Assembly (NCBI GenBank): GCA_025531455.1
Contig: JAMYHL010000001.1
Location: 1,488,001-1,552,000 of the forward strand
Direction: 5' to 3'
Source: Apiotrichum sp. Y4204
Taxonomy: Eukaryota; Basidiomycota; Tremellomycetes; Trichosporonales; Trichosporonaceae
DNA length: 64,000 bases
Below the pieces are notes generated by a model. That model had not been told where the DNA came from, ran no database searches, and saw nothing but the letters and a program-made list of their open reading frames with translations. The translations under genes were made by a program, and so were the position numbers. This document shows positions 1-11,045 of this stretch, piece after piece (position 1 is the first letter of the stretch; each line of letters opens with the position of its first letter).

Positions 1-3000
1 TTCCGCGGCTTCTGCCTCCCCTCGCGCTTGGCCACGGCGCGCGCAAGCTTCAGCCCGCATGCATTACACAGGTCCTTGACCCCGTTCTCGCCCTTGCGCC
101 ACTCGGGGCTTTCACGCGTCCCGCACCCCCGGCACTTGTCCACGTCGCCTGGCGGCCGGACCAGCGGCCGTGTCGTGCCGCCGCCGACGCGTGGCGGCGT
201 CGCCGTCTCGTTCAGCCGTGCGTGGAATGGCGCGACACCCGCAGCAGCCGCAGCCGGGTCGTATCCGCTGTACGGGTAGTCGGTGTACCCGTAGTCGTAC
301 TCTTGCCGCCAGTCGCGAGTGGATGGCGGCGGCGGTGCGATTGGCGGTATCGCCGGCGGTGGTGCAGGTACCGCCGGGACGGTTGCTGGTGGGACCGCCG
401 TCGCCGCTGCCGCCCACGCGTCGGACCCGCTGCTCAGTGGCAGCTCGTAGCACTTTGTCGTCTGGAAGCATGCAAACACGAGCGTGCCATACGGGATGAA
501 CACGCTCGCAATGTGGCGATATACGCCCTCTGTTCGGATCGAGTGCTTGGCGCCAAACCGTGTCGTGCAGTTGGTCCGCACGTCTCCCGGCTTTGCCGCC
601 AGCCGTCCCGGGTCCATGTCCACGCCGCGCATCATGTCCGCGTACTCGTCTGCATCGTAGAGCCCATCCACCTGCACTGGCGAATTTGGTGGTCGTGATG
701 GCGGCCAGGTGAAGAGGAGTGAGTTTGGATGGGCAGGGGTTGTGAGACTCGTATGCAACTGGAACACGCGTGACGGGGGCACCCGTCCCCGTGCTGGCAG
801 CGTGACGTTGGCCGCGATACTCTGTCGCAGATTCTGGACCGCCTGGGGTCAGAGGGGGACAAGTGTTGGACGTCGACTCACATCGTCACCAAAGGACACG
901 GCCCCGCAGAAATTGGACCACTGCTCGTGCCGCCGTGCGGGGTCGTTGTTCGCCACTGGGTCCTTGTCCTTGATGGCGTGGAAGAATGCCAGTAGCAGTC
1001 CGTCGGCGACCTGATGTCAATTCATGTCTGCAGGGTGTGGCCATACCCAATTCAACACCAGGTCAATGATGATATAGTCGTCGTCCTCGGCGACGGCGGC
1101 GAGATCTGGCGGCACCTTGTTCTCCTGCGGCGGGCACCCAAGCAGTGACCGGATCCGGGAAAGTCGGGAGAAGCGCATCCTGTTGTCAGCAAGCAGCAGC
1201 AGCGCGCAAAGCGAGCGTGACGGTAGGCGAACGCGATGAGGGAGGTGGTAATGGGAGGCATCTGCCATAGGCGGCACAAGGCCACGGTCTCCGTGCTCAC
1301 GACCTCGGTCGGATAGGCGCCGAGACCGGCAGTGAGCGTCCAACGTTCACCGGCAGAGCCCGAGTCACGCCGGAGCTGGCAATCCGCCGCGCCGGATGCA
1401 CGCCATCGGGTCATCACCCTGGCGAGGAACCGGGCGCTGCTCGGGCCCGCCGACGGAGGGCGCCAGCGAGGTCGGAAGACGGACCGAGTAGCGCTGCCGC
1501 CTGCCGCGTGCCACCTGCCGCAACTACACGCCGCATGCACCGGCGGCAGTGCGCCGTCTGTCCGGATGGGTCGGCGCCAGCCTGCCCGTCTGGGCTTGGC
1601 AGCTCGCCCGGCCTCGCCCCGTCCCGCACCGCTTCGCGCCTCGCGCTTGGGCCCACCCCGCCCCGTGCTCGTGTTGAACGCACCTCGTGACGCTTCCCTG
1701 CAGGTCGTCGTTCCCAATCGAGCTCGCGAGGTCGGCACGCGCCTCTGGCGGTTAGCATGTGCGCATCTGGACTGGGGGTTGATCGGGCGCGACCGAGCAG
1801 GATACTTCTGATGAGAAGGCCTCGAGGCGCGAGAAAAGGTCACGGCCGAGGCCATCACAGGCCCGGCGAGCCGAGACATGCACGACTCGAGGCCCATCTC
1901 GCGCCGGGCCACCGGGGCGTGCACAGGGGGCGAGGTTTGGGACTGGGCACGGATGATGCGGGCGCCATCCACTCGATGCAATCTGCAAGCGGCACGCGAG
2001 CACCGGCGCAGAGATGAGGAGTGGGCGGCGTGTCGCTTCGCGGGGTGCGGGCGACGGTGGACTCGCTTCGCCGTGTGTGCCAGCGGGGTACTTCCAGCGG
2101 CTGACCGTGTACACCCAAGTCCCAGGCTGCGGCACGCATGTAACTCGCCGAGAACACGCCGGAGTCTTGTGTGCTGTTCCGCGGTACTGGAGCCGCGGTG
2201 CACCGCCCCGTGCAATCAACCCCCAGCTGCATATGCTCCACGCCTGTACTCACGTTCCCTCTCGGCGGGATGGATGAGCTCGATGATGCCGCGGGAGAGC
2301 ACGCCGACGTGCTGCGGGCCGAGATGCAGCGCCATCGCCGGGTCGAGATAGACAAACTTGAGCTCGAGCTTCGGGCCGTACTGCGGCGCGAGGAGCGCCC
2401 AGTAGCATCGTGTCTGGCCGAAGCGCTGGATGGGGAGCGGAGGGGAGTGGGTGGGGAGGGGGAGGGGGAGGGGGAGGGGTGAGGACATGGGGTGGAGTGG
2501 CAAGAGATGGATATGCCGAGGTCGGGGGTGTCGGGGGGATGGCGTCAGCACATGCACGAATACGGATGCGGATGCCGGTGGGCTCAGGCTCAGGCCATGC
2601 TCACGGGTAACGGCGGTGCGGGCAGTGTCGAGCGCTGTTTGGGAGGTAAGTAGCGGCGAAGCGGTGTGTAGAGAGACGGGAGATGCATGAGAGCAAAGAG
2701 AGAGTGGGAGAGTGATCATGATCGTGGTGGTCGACAGTGATCGGGACGCGATCAAGATCAGGATCGAGCGAGACAACCGGGCGGCGCGATTCGACAACCA
2801 GGAGGAACGAGTGGGACATGCGAGTGGATGAGTGGGGATGGGTATCGCGAGCAGAGGGCATCGAATCGCGAGCGAGCATGCATGCATGGGTGTGAGGGAG
2901 AGAGGAGGCGTTGTAGTGGGGGTTGTGTTGTTTGCATGATTATTGTTGTTGTTGTCTCGTGTCAGCGATCGGAGAGAGCGGAACAGAACCAGAACAAAGG

Positions 3001-3038
3001 GGCATAATTAGCCAAAGACGTACCGTGAGGGCGGCCAT
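1..3038 (-). CDS. WC-2-like PAS/GATA zinc-finger transcription factor (C-terminus cut by window edge)
   Basis: Likely the White Collar 2-type partner of a blue-light photoreceptor, a nuclear DNA-binding protein. The last exon (842 to 1) ends in a GATA finger of the form C-X2-C-X18-C-X2-C with the WC-2 signature SPEWRKG and LCNACGL; 18 loop residues is the WC-2 class. Upstream exons 1010-882 and about 1179-1059 carry FSRLSRIRSLLG and LLLAFFHAIKDKDP. An exon from about 2425 to 2262 reads like the start of a PAS domain (LKLELKFVYLDP, then IELIHP). These pieces flank introns 843-881 and 1011-1058. About 1 kb between the PAS halves (1180-2261) has no exon I can place with certainty. A possible first exon is an ATG at 3038 with donor GTACGT at 3023, which joins the PAS exon in frame. 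The product runs off position 1. Family call is good; the 5' exon structure is inference. Confidence 0.72.
2453..2479 (+). repeat. G-rich run of GGGGGA units inside the WC-2-like gene
   Basis: Five G-runs of four or five bases are separated by single A residues, which fits a G-quadruplex pattern on the plus strand. On the transcribed minus strand it is a polypyrimidine tract just upstream of the CCATCCAG acceptor that opens the PAS exon, so it may serve mainly as splicing signal. Confidence 0.7.
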
Positions 3039-3714
3039 GGCGGCGCGGCGGGGAGGGAGAGCAGCGGCAGTGGCGGTGTCAGTGTCTGTGTTGGTGTCGG
3101 TGAGAGGGCAAAAAGAAGAAGAGACAAAGAGTGGGTGAGTGATGGCGAGGATGGTGGTGGTGGTGGTGAATAAGAGATGGATGATGAAGGAGAGAAAAGA
3201 GACGACGAACAGAAAAGAGAGATGACAATGACGGAAAAAAAACTGCCCCTTCCATTTTCCACATTTTTTCCATTTCCATTTCCACCCACCATGTGACTCT
3301 TCATCCCACCGTCGCCGTCGACGAGCAGCAGCATGTGCAGCGTGCAGCGTGCAGCACAATAGCATGCAGTGTGAATGAGCGGTACCATGGCGTTGCCGCA
3401 GCAGCAGCATCATGCATTGGTGGTATCATCCCTAGTTTGCTCGTCTGCATTCAACATTTTCATTAACATTTCAGCGCCATATTGGTGTCCCGCGTCCTGT
3501 CCGGGACATTGGCCAGTGACGCCACGGACCGCAGTGATCACAAAAGAGGTCGTCTCCCGGTCCCGGGTAGAAGCTATTCATAACAAAAGAGAGCATCAAA
3601 GAGGAGAAGCACCTCGAAGCTGGGAGAAAGAAGAGACAGATGTGATGGATGCATTAGTCCGAGTGAGTGGCAAAATGGCCACTCTGCTCGGCATCATTGT
3701 CCCATTTCTACTGC
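3039..3714. other. Upstream region of the WC-2-like gene; no gene seen
   Basis: This lies between the proposed first exon of the WC-2-like gene and the stop codon of the MED1-like gene. It contains purine-rich low-complexity tracts (AGAGA and GAA rich, about 3110-3240). Reading frames here are low-complexity and not convincing. It probably holds the WC-2-like promoter and 5' leader. Confidence 0.5.
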
Positions 3715-6187
3715 TCATGGCTTCATGGCCGCCAGCACGCGGCGCACAATCGCCACGGCATCCACCTCGTCGGCGCCAGCGCGGGCGACTATCTCCGCGT
3801 CAGCGTCACACGTCGCCCGCACAGCGACGTGGGGCGGCTCCTCGGCGGGCGTGAGCTCGAGCACGAGGGCCGCGCCGCGACTGTCCCCGTCGCGCGGGAG
3901 CACGACACGCATGCCCCGCTGCTCGAGCGTCGCAGTGACGGCGATATCCGTCGGTGCTGGAAGAGTTAGTTCTGCACTGTACTCTCTGCATTCCACCACC
4001 GCTCGACTACTTGACTGCACCTACCGCTTTCGAGCTCGTCCAGGCCCTCCATGCCCACGTCGCCATCGTCATCCTCCGCATCCCCGCCGTCATCTGCCGC
4101 CTGTCGTGCATCCGGGCTGAACGCCGTCATGAAGAGCACGTCGAGCACAAGCTGCGCCCTCAGTGCGGCGACGGCGCGCCGCAGGCCCGCCCACGACGCC
4201 ATCCCCACCCGCCCGACGACGTAGCCTTCAGGCCCGGGCCCACCGAGCGTCCAGTGCTGGGTCACCCCGCCTGGTGCGCGGTGCACGTACTCGCCGCCAA
4301 CGAAGAGCGGCGCCGGCGCGCCGTCGCTGCCGGTGCCGCTGCTGTTGTCCGAGCTGGATGTCGCCTCGCTGGCCGCCTGTGACGTCAGCGCGATCGGGGC
4401 AATCGAAACCATGATCTCGATCACACGGGATTGAGAGCTAAATCCGCTAAAGCAGCTGGAATGTACTTTTTCTTTCAGTCGGCGACATGCTACAGACACT
4501 GTCTCACAACGTGTGATGCGTGTTCGAAGCGAGCGATACGCGATACACTTTCACTCCAGCATGGTACGCAGCTACTCACAAGCAGGCCCTCCACTTTGAT
4601 TGCAGGCGACCACGGGTCACCCTCCCCGGCGGCAGGGTTAAGCCACGTGCGGCGCACGACCAGCCCGCGCCCGGCGATGCTGGGTGTGTCGTCGACATAC
4701 TCGAGCACCCATTTGCCTTTACACGCTGCCGGCTCTGCCGGCGGCGCCGCCTGCGCCTCGTCCACGGCCATTGAATCTTCCTCCGGGAGGGGCGGCACGT
4801 CCTCGCCGTCTCCTGCGGGCCGGAGGCGCCACGCGGGATTTCTCACGCCCGGCGACGCATCTAACAAACGGAACGAGGGGAAGAGCGCGCCCTGCGTGTC
4901 GGGATACACTTTCCACCCCTCTTCTCCAGCACACAGGCGCTGGACGCCAGCAGCGAGTGTCTCAAGGTCGGCAAAGAGATCTGCACTGCTCGACTCTGCA
5001 AGCTCATCAAGGCTCTTCAGCTCGCCTAGTGCCGCCTGCAGTGCCTTGGCGGTATCCTCCATGCCGGCGCGCTTCTTCGTGTTCCAGTGTTCCAGGTGCG
5101 CCTCCACCGCAGCACGCAAAACAGCCCCCACCCAGTCCGCCTTGCCTGTTTCGCCCGCGGGCGTGATGTGGTTTGCGCTCAGTTTCGCCAAGCGGATTTT
5201 CCCCCGGTCGGCGAGCGGGGGCGGAGCGGGCGTCGCGGGCGTGTCTGTGAGTCCGACCGGGGTGCCGACTGCTGTTGGCGGCTCGGTCTTGTCTCCCGCT
5301 GCGTCGACTTCGAGGTCGATATCCACAACAAACCGCGACCCGGCGAGGGTGAGCGATGTGCGGAGCAGGCCAAACTGCGAGTCCTCTGCGAAGACTTGGA
5401 GGCCGAGGCGCGTGCCGAGCGCAGAGACGAGCTCTGCAGGCGGAAGAGTGCACAGCGCGCCGACAGGGCGCGGGGCGGGCGGAAGACCCGAAAGGACGGT
5501 GCTGAGTGGGAGAAGAACGGATTCGTGGGTTATCCTGCTGTCAGCGGATGGGAAAATGAGTTGAAAGGGCGTAGCTTGATCTGAGGGCCGTGTTAAGGTG
5601 TCATAGACATGCAGTGCGCCTTCTGTGAGAAAGGAGCAATAGAGAAACGAAAGATGAGCACTGAAGGATGCAGACCGGCTTCCTCAGACACAACAAAGGA
5701 GCCCTTCCACAAACACAAACAGAGATGTAAACCCCATCACTTCTCTTGCGCCAACGTCTCTTACAGCAACCTCGAGCAGAAAGTCCTCTCTCTCGTCACA
5801 AACGCGTCCCAGCCCCATCCCGATCCCACATTCTCACACTCACACTTCCCGCATCGCCCTCGCGACGCGAATACGCTCCTTGTCCGCAGGGCTCGCCGGC
5901 GCCCCAGGACCCGCACTTCGTCCCAGTACGCCGCGCGCCAGCTCCATCGCCTCGCGCATGCCCTTCAGACTCCCCGCGTCGCCCCCCGCGCGCGCCTTGC
6001 CCTTCCATCCGCGGAGCGGGGGCAGCGGCGCGTACGGGTGCAGATACGGCAGTGTCGGGGATGGGTGGGCCGCGACGTGCGCGCGGAGCAGCGCGTGCAG
6101 TGCCGAGAGGACGGTCGGGACGTCGGCGCCTGGTGCTTCTGCTGCTGCTGCGGTTGCTGATGCCGGTGCTGGCGCTGGGTCTGTCAT
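3715..6187 (-). CDS. MED1: Mediator subunit MED1-like protein
   Basis: Candidate subunit 1 of the Mediator complex, which links activators to RNA polymerase II in the nucleus. The first exon (6187 to about 5845) starts with an Ala/Pro-rich segment. The main exon (about 5545 to 4576) contains LVSALGTRLGLQVF followed by TSLTLAGSRFVVDIDLEVD, the beta-strand pattern seen at the start of fungal MED1, then an A-L-G-E-L-K-S-L-D helix segment and a PDTQGALFP loop. Exon 3 starts near 4420 (IMVSIAPIAL) and exon 4 (about 3960-3715) ends with VRRVLAAMKP and a TGA. The junction between exons 1 and 2 is unresolved: one roughly 300-nt intron joins in frame, but a frame open to about 5620 (GALHVYDTLTRPSDQ) suggests the exon may begin earlier. 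Assignment rests on pattern similarity only. Confidence 0.62.
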
Positions 6188-6510
6188 GGTGGATGGAGTG
6201 ATGGATGGAGGGCGATGTCAACAACAAACTCATGTAGTCTCTCGCAGCCAGCCTCGACTGACATTGGGACTCGGAATGGCTCACGTGATTCGTTTTCACA
6301 TGGCTATCATGCTTATTCCACGCGAACCTGACGCTCTGCTGATCCTCGATCCTCTGCTGATCCGTTCCGCGGATCCTCAGCACAGCGATCCGGGGTCCCC
6401 AGAAAATCCGTTACTCCGGACGACAACAACCGCAACAAATCCGTTGCCATCTCTTGGAAACACCCACGCTGTCTCTCTTTCTCTCTCTCTCTCTCCACTC
6501 CCACTCCGCT
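6188..6510. promoter_or_regulatory. Shared upstream region of divergent MED1-like and ArAE genes
   Basis: The two start codons face away from each other across about 320 bp. A CT microsatellite (about 6471-6496) lies directly before the ATG at 6511 and probably belongs to the transporter 5' leader. No canonical TATA box is evident. Confidence 0.5.
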
Positions 6511-9500
6511 ATGAGCCATATCCGCTCTCGAAGCGCCACGGGCTCGCGCCGCGGCCGCTCCGTGTCCCCCGGCCGCGGGGATGACGGCACCGAGCGGCGC
6601 TCGCGCTCCCGTCCGCGCCACCTCTCCCCCGACCCCGCAAGGCGGCACTACGGCCTCGGTCTCGGTCTCGGCGTCGACACGCCAGGCCCCTCCGTCGCCT
6701 CTCTCGGCCCGTCCCCCTCCGGAGCCTCATCAGCATTCAGCATCACCTCCCCGCAGGCGTCCGGGTCATACACCCTCCGCCGCAGGCCGCCAGTCCACGA
6801 ACTCGCCGCGTCACTCCCGACCACATCCCACTTTCCCCGCTCGGAAAGCGCCTCCCACGTCCCCGCCGAGAGCGACTATCTCGCCGACTGGGAGACGCTC
6901 GCGCGCCTCGTCGCGCCGGCACCGGCTCCGAGCCCCGCACCGCCCCCGTCCCCGGCGCAGACTGTGCCGAGCTCGACGTCCCCGCTCTTCTCGCCGCTCC
7001 CCCGTCTCGGGAGCCTGCGCTCCACGCGCTGCGTCACAACCCCCGTGCGCATCAGGCGACACTACATTCATGATGTCCCCGAGGATTTAGAGAGCGAGGC
7101 AGAGGCGGAGGCAAGCGCGGTATCGTACACTTCTGAGCTCTCGGGCTCGCCTGGTGCCCTCTCGCCACCGCGCCGCGCACCCTCTCCCACAGCGTCCGAC
7201 GCCACTGTCACTCTCACGACGTCGCCGGGCATCGAGGAATCGTACCAGCGCTTCTTTGCGCCGCCGACCCCGACGCCGCCGCGCCACTCGGAGAACACCA
7301 CGCCGGGCCCGGGAACGGGTAATGGTCTGAACAGTACGTGGAGCATGGAGCGCGATCTGCAGGTGGAGCGCGATCGCCACTTACATCTTCTCACCTTCTG
7401 ACTCTGACTTTAGATACAGAGACCGACACGGCTGCGAAACCTGCTCGCTCGCGGTGGGATGCTGTGCGGGCATGGCGCCTGCCCGCCTGGTGGCGCCCGA
7501 TCTTCAAGTGTGCGCTCGCGTACTTTGTCGCCTCGCTGTTCACTTTTGTGCCCGCGCTTTCGGGGCTGCTGTCCAGCAAGACGGAGACGGACGTGCATGG
7601 GCGCGTGCGCCGCGTCCCGGCGTACTCTGCGCACATGGTGGCTACTATTGTTGTCTATGTGAGTAAGGTAAAAGCCACTTCTGACGCCAGTTCAACCCGT
7701 CCAAGACGCTGGGCAATATGATCCTCTCGACGCGGTACTGCTTTACGCTCGCGCTCCTCGCGGCACTGGTCTGTTTGCTGAGTTTTGAGATTATCAAGCT
7801 GTTCGACTACTACTCGCCGACAAAAGGCGAAAAGTGGGACTGGGTGAGCGAGGCAGGCGACTGGATCGTGTGCGTGTTCTGCGTCGGCGGGAGCATGGGC
7901 GCGCTCGCGTGGCTCAAGCTCTGGGTCGACAACCCGTCCTTCAACACCGGGTGCTCCATGGCCGCCGTGACTTTGTTTACCGTCGTGGTCAAGGAGGGCG
8001 GGTGGCCGAAGCTCAAAGAGGTGTTAATCATAGTTCTCATCGGGGGTGAGTACCCAAGCCGAAGGCAAAGTCTCTAACAGCAGCAACAATCACCAACGTC
8101 GTGTGCTTCACCATTCTCCCCGTGTCGGCAACCTCGCGCCTGCAGGTCTCAATGACAAAGTCGCTCAACTCATTCTCGACTCTCCTGGACCTCCTCACAT
8201 CCACATTCCTCCTCAAGCAGCCGCTCGAGAGGGACCACCGCATGCCGCTCGCCGACGCCGTCAAATCCCACGGCGCGGCATTTTCCTCCCTCAAAGCCGA
8301 TCTCAGCGAGGCACAGCACGAGCGCCTCGTCGACCCCCGCATCCGCGGATCAAACTTTGACCTGTACAACGCGGCCCTCGGCTCCATGGCCCGCCTGGCA
8401 CAGCACCTCGCCGCGCTGCGGGGCAGCACGCGCTTCGAAGAGAGTATACTCCTGGCTGTCCGCGAAGGGCGCATCTCGCTCGATCCAGCCGAAAAATCCC
8501 CACCAAACATCGCGGCGTCCGTCGTCGGCGACCTCAACACCCTCCCGACCGTGTGCGTCGAGGACCAGGAGGACGTCGCCGACAGCATCGACCTCCTCCT
8601 CCAGCTCCAGCGCATGACGGGCGCGAACCTCGATCTCCTCGTGGTGAGTATTCACCAGCACCTTTACTCTCCCTCCACTCGCTCACTACAGGAACGCTGC
8701 GACGACGCGCTGGACGGCATCGAGGCGGTCCTCGCGGCGGCCGGCAAGCCCGCGACGATCGGCTCAGAGGACGAGTACCTCGCGGCGTGCAAACGCGTGC
8801 GCGACGGCGTGTCGGACGCGCTGCGCAACTTTTCCCGCTCGTCCAGCCGCGCCATCAAACGTATCTATGCGGGACCCCGACGCCGCACGGGGGTGTACGG
8901 GTCCGACGAGAGCAGCTCGGAGAGCGGGAGCGAGTCGGAGGACGACGAGGGCCCGAATGAGGTGGTTTTTCTGGTATACTTGTGGGTGTTAGACTCTCCC
9001 ACGTCACTGACATCAGCTCCCTGTTCACCATTGAGGAGTTTGCGCGCGAGCTCCTCTTCCTCATCGACACGGTCTACGACGTGAGTCCACATTTATCATC
9101 TCCCTCTGACCGCAGATCACCGCCGCGCCCCCGCTCAGCGCAATGGACCAGCTCTCGTACTTTGTCCGCCCGTGGCGCGGCCGCCGCCGCCGCAACTTTC
9201 TGTACAAGCAGTTCCGTACGTGACTGCTGCGACTCTGCCACACTCCTCTCACTCCTCACCGCTCACACTCCCAGAAAAGCTCGTTCCCGTCGACCCGTCA
9301 CGACTGCAGCCGCCGCTGTTCCCCCGCACGCAGCGCGACGAGCGCGGCACCCTCCTCACGCCAGGCCGCGACGGCCTCTCCCTCCGCCGCCGGATCTACC
9401 AGTGGGCGTGGGAGCTCGGTGCGCGGCTCACCGAGCCGGACATGAAGCACGCATTCAAGACGGGCGCCGCGGGCGCGATGCTCGCCGCTCCCGCGTTTAT

Positions 9501-10889
9501 CGAACGCGCGCGCCCGATATTCCTCGAGTACAAGGGCGAGTGGGCGCTCATTGCCTTTTTCGCGACCATGAGCCAGAGTATTGGCCAGACAAACTTTCTC
9601 TCCGTCTACCGTATCCTCGGGACGCTGCTTGGCGGCGCTGTCGCTGTTCTCGCGTGCACCCTGTGAGTTTAGACGTTTGTCCTTTGTCCCGCTCACACCA
9701 GGTTCCCCGAGGACCCCGTCATGCTCCCGATCTTTGGCTTTCTCTTTTCCCTCCCCTGTTTTTATATCATCACGCAGACAAACTACGTCCAGGCCGGCCG
9801 CTTCATCCTCCTCACCTACGTGCGAACAATCCGTAGAGTGCTGCTGACATCAGAACCTCACATGCCTGTACGCGTACAACTTGCGCGCAGCCGACCTCTC
9901 CCCAATCACCATCGCGACGCGCCGCTCCACGTCGGTCATCGTCGGCGTCACATGGGCAGGCATCGTCAGCCGCTACTGGTGGCCGTATACTGCGCGCCGC
10001 GAGCTGCGCATGGGTCTCGGAGAGTGAGTTAAGGAGTGAATATCCCCCCCAAACTGATTGCAGCTTCTGCCTCGACCTGTCGTATCTCTACTCCAAGCTG
10101 GTCACGACATACACGCGCGGCGTGCCGGCACGCCCCGACCTCGCGGTGACCGAGTATCCCGCTGAGCACTCGCCATCGGACGAACGCACGCCCCTCCTCC
10201 CCGTAACTCCCCCCGTGTCGCGGCACCACCTCGCACCAGACGTGCTCCAGTTTATGGCCATGGAGCTGCACCTCCAGGGACAGCTCGCGACGCTCCGCGG
10301 GCTGCTTACGCACGCCAAGCGCGAGCCGCGTCTCAAGGGCCCGTTTGCGGCAGACTTTTACCACCAGGTTCTCCTCAGCTGCGAGCGCATGCTCGACCGC
10401 CTGCACTCGATGCGCTGCGTCACAACGCGGCATGAATGGTGAGCAAACAAGTATATGCGGCATGTTGACGGCAGGGACGAGTCGACCCGCCAGGCATTCA
10501 TCCTGCCCGTCAACGCGCTCCAGCGCGAGATGGCCGGCACGGTGATCCTGTACTTTTACACGCTCAGCGCGGGGTTCAGGCTGCGTATCCCGATGCCGCC
10601 GTACCTCCCTCCGGCGGAGCGCGCGCGCGAGCGCCTGGTCTCGGCGATCCGGGAGCTGGACGTCGTGCGCCGCCGCTCGGTCCGCGCTGGCGGCCGGCAC
10701 CTCCTGTTCTTTGCGTACGCGCTTGCGATGCACGAGGTCATTGCCGAGCTCGAGTATGTCGGCGGCTTACTCCAGGATGCGTTTGGGGTTATTTACCAGA
10801 GCACCGCCAAGGACTTTGAGGAGCTCTTTGGATCAGACGCCGAGGCGCAGGTTTGCCACTCTGTGCACTTTGAGGCGGGCACCTTATAA
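6511..10889 (+). CDS. ArAE/FUSC family membrane transporter (Bre4-like)
   Basis: A large multi-exon membrane protein of the aromatic acid exporter/fusaric acid resistance family; yeast Bre4 is a relative. A Ser/Pro-rich cytosolic N-terminus of about 275 residues precedes the first hydrophobic cluster (IFKCALAYFVASLFTFVPAL), then FNPSKTLGNMI, where ArAE proteins carry a conserved FNP. A central cytosolic part with an acidic run follows, then a second hydrophobic block (EWALIAFFATMSQSIGQ, LGTLLGGAVAVLACTL) typical of FUSC-like repeats. A soluble C-terminal ArAE_2-like domain ends at TAA 10887-10889. Introns include 7334-7413, 7659-7690 (32 nt), 8046-8083 and 8644-8691, plus several more before about 10475. 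The ATG at 6511 is chosen because the frame upstream has only a pyrimidine tract. Substrate unknown; efflux of organic anions is the family expectation. Confidence 0.85.
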
Positions 10890-11045
10890 ACTCTTTTTCT
10901 TTACACGAAACGATACGATAAAGTAGATGAACGACACGACTGAAAATTACTCTTTTCTTTTTCTCTTCTTTCCACCTAATCCCTTTCTTGCACTGTAGCT
11001 TAGATTGGCATGTATATATTATCACGGTTACACAACACAAACAAA

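Noticed and set aside
1052..2215. 387-codon minus-strand frame inside the WC-2-like locus
   Set aside because: Its frame differs from the conserved FSRLSRIRS exon and it has Arg/Ala/Ser-biased random composition.
6454..6510. Upstream extension of the transporter start
   Set aside because: It would begin at TTG and encode only the CT microsatellite; ATG 6511 is the better start.
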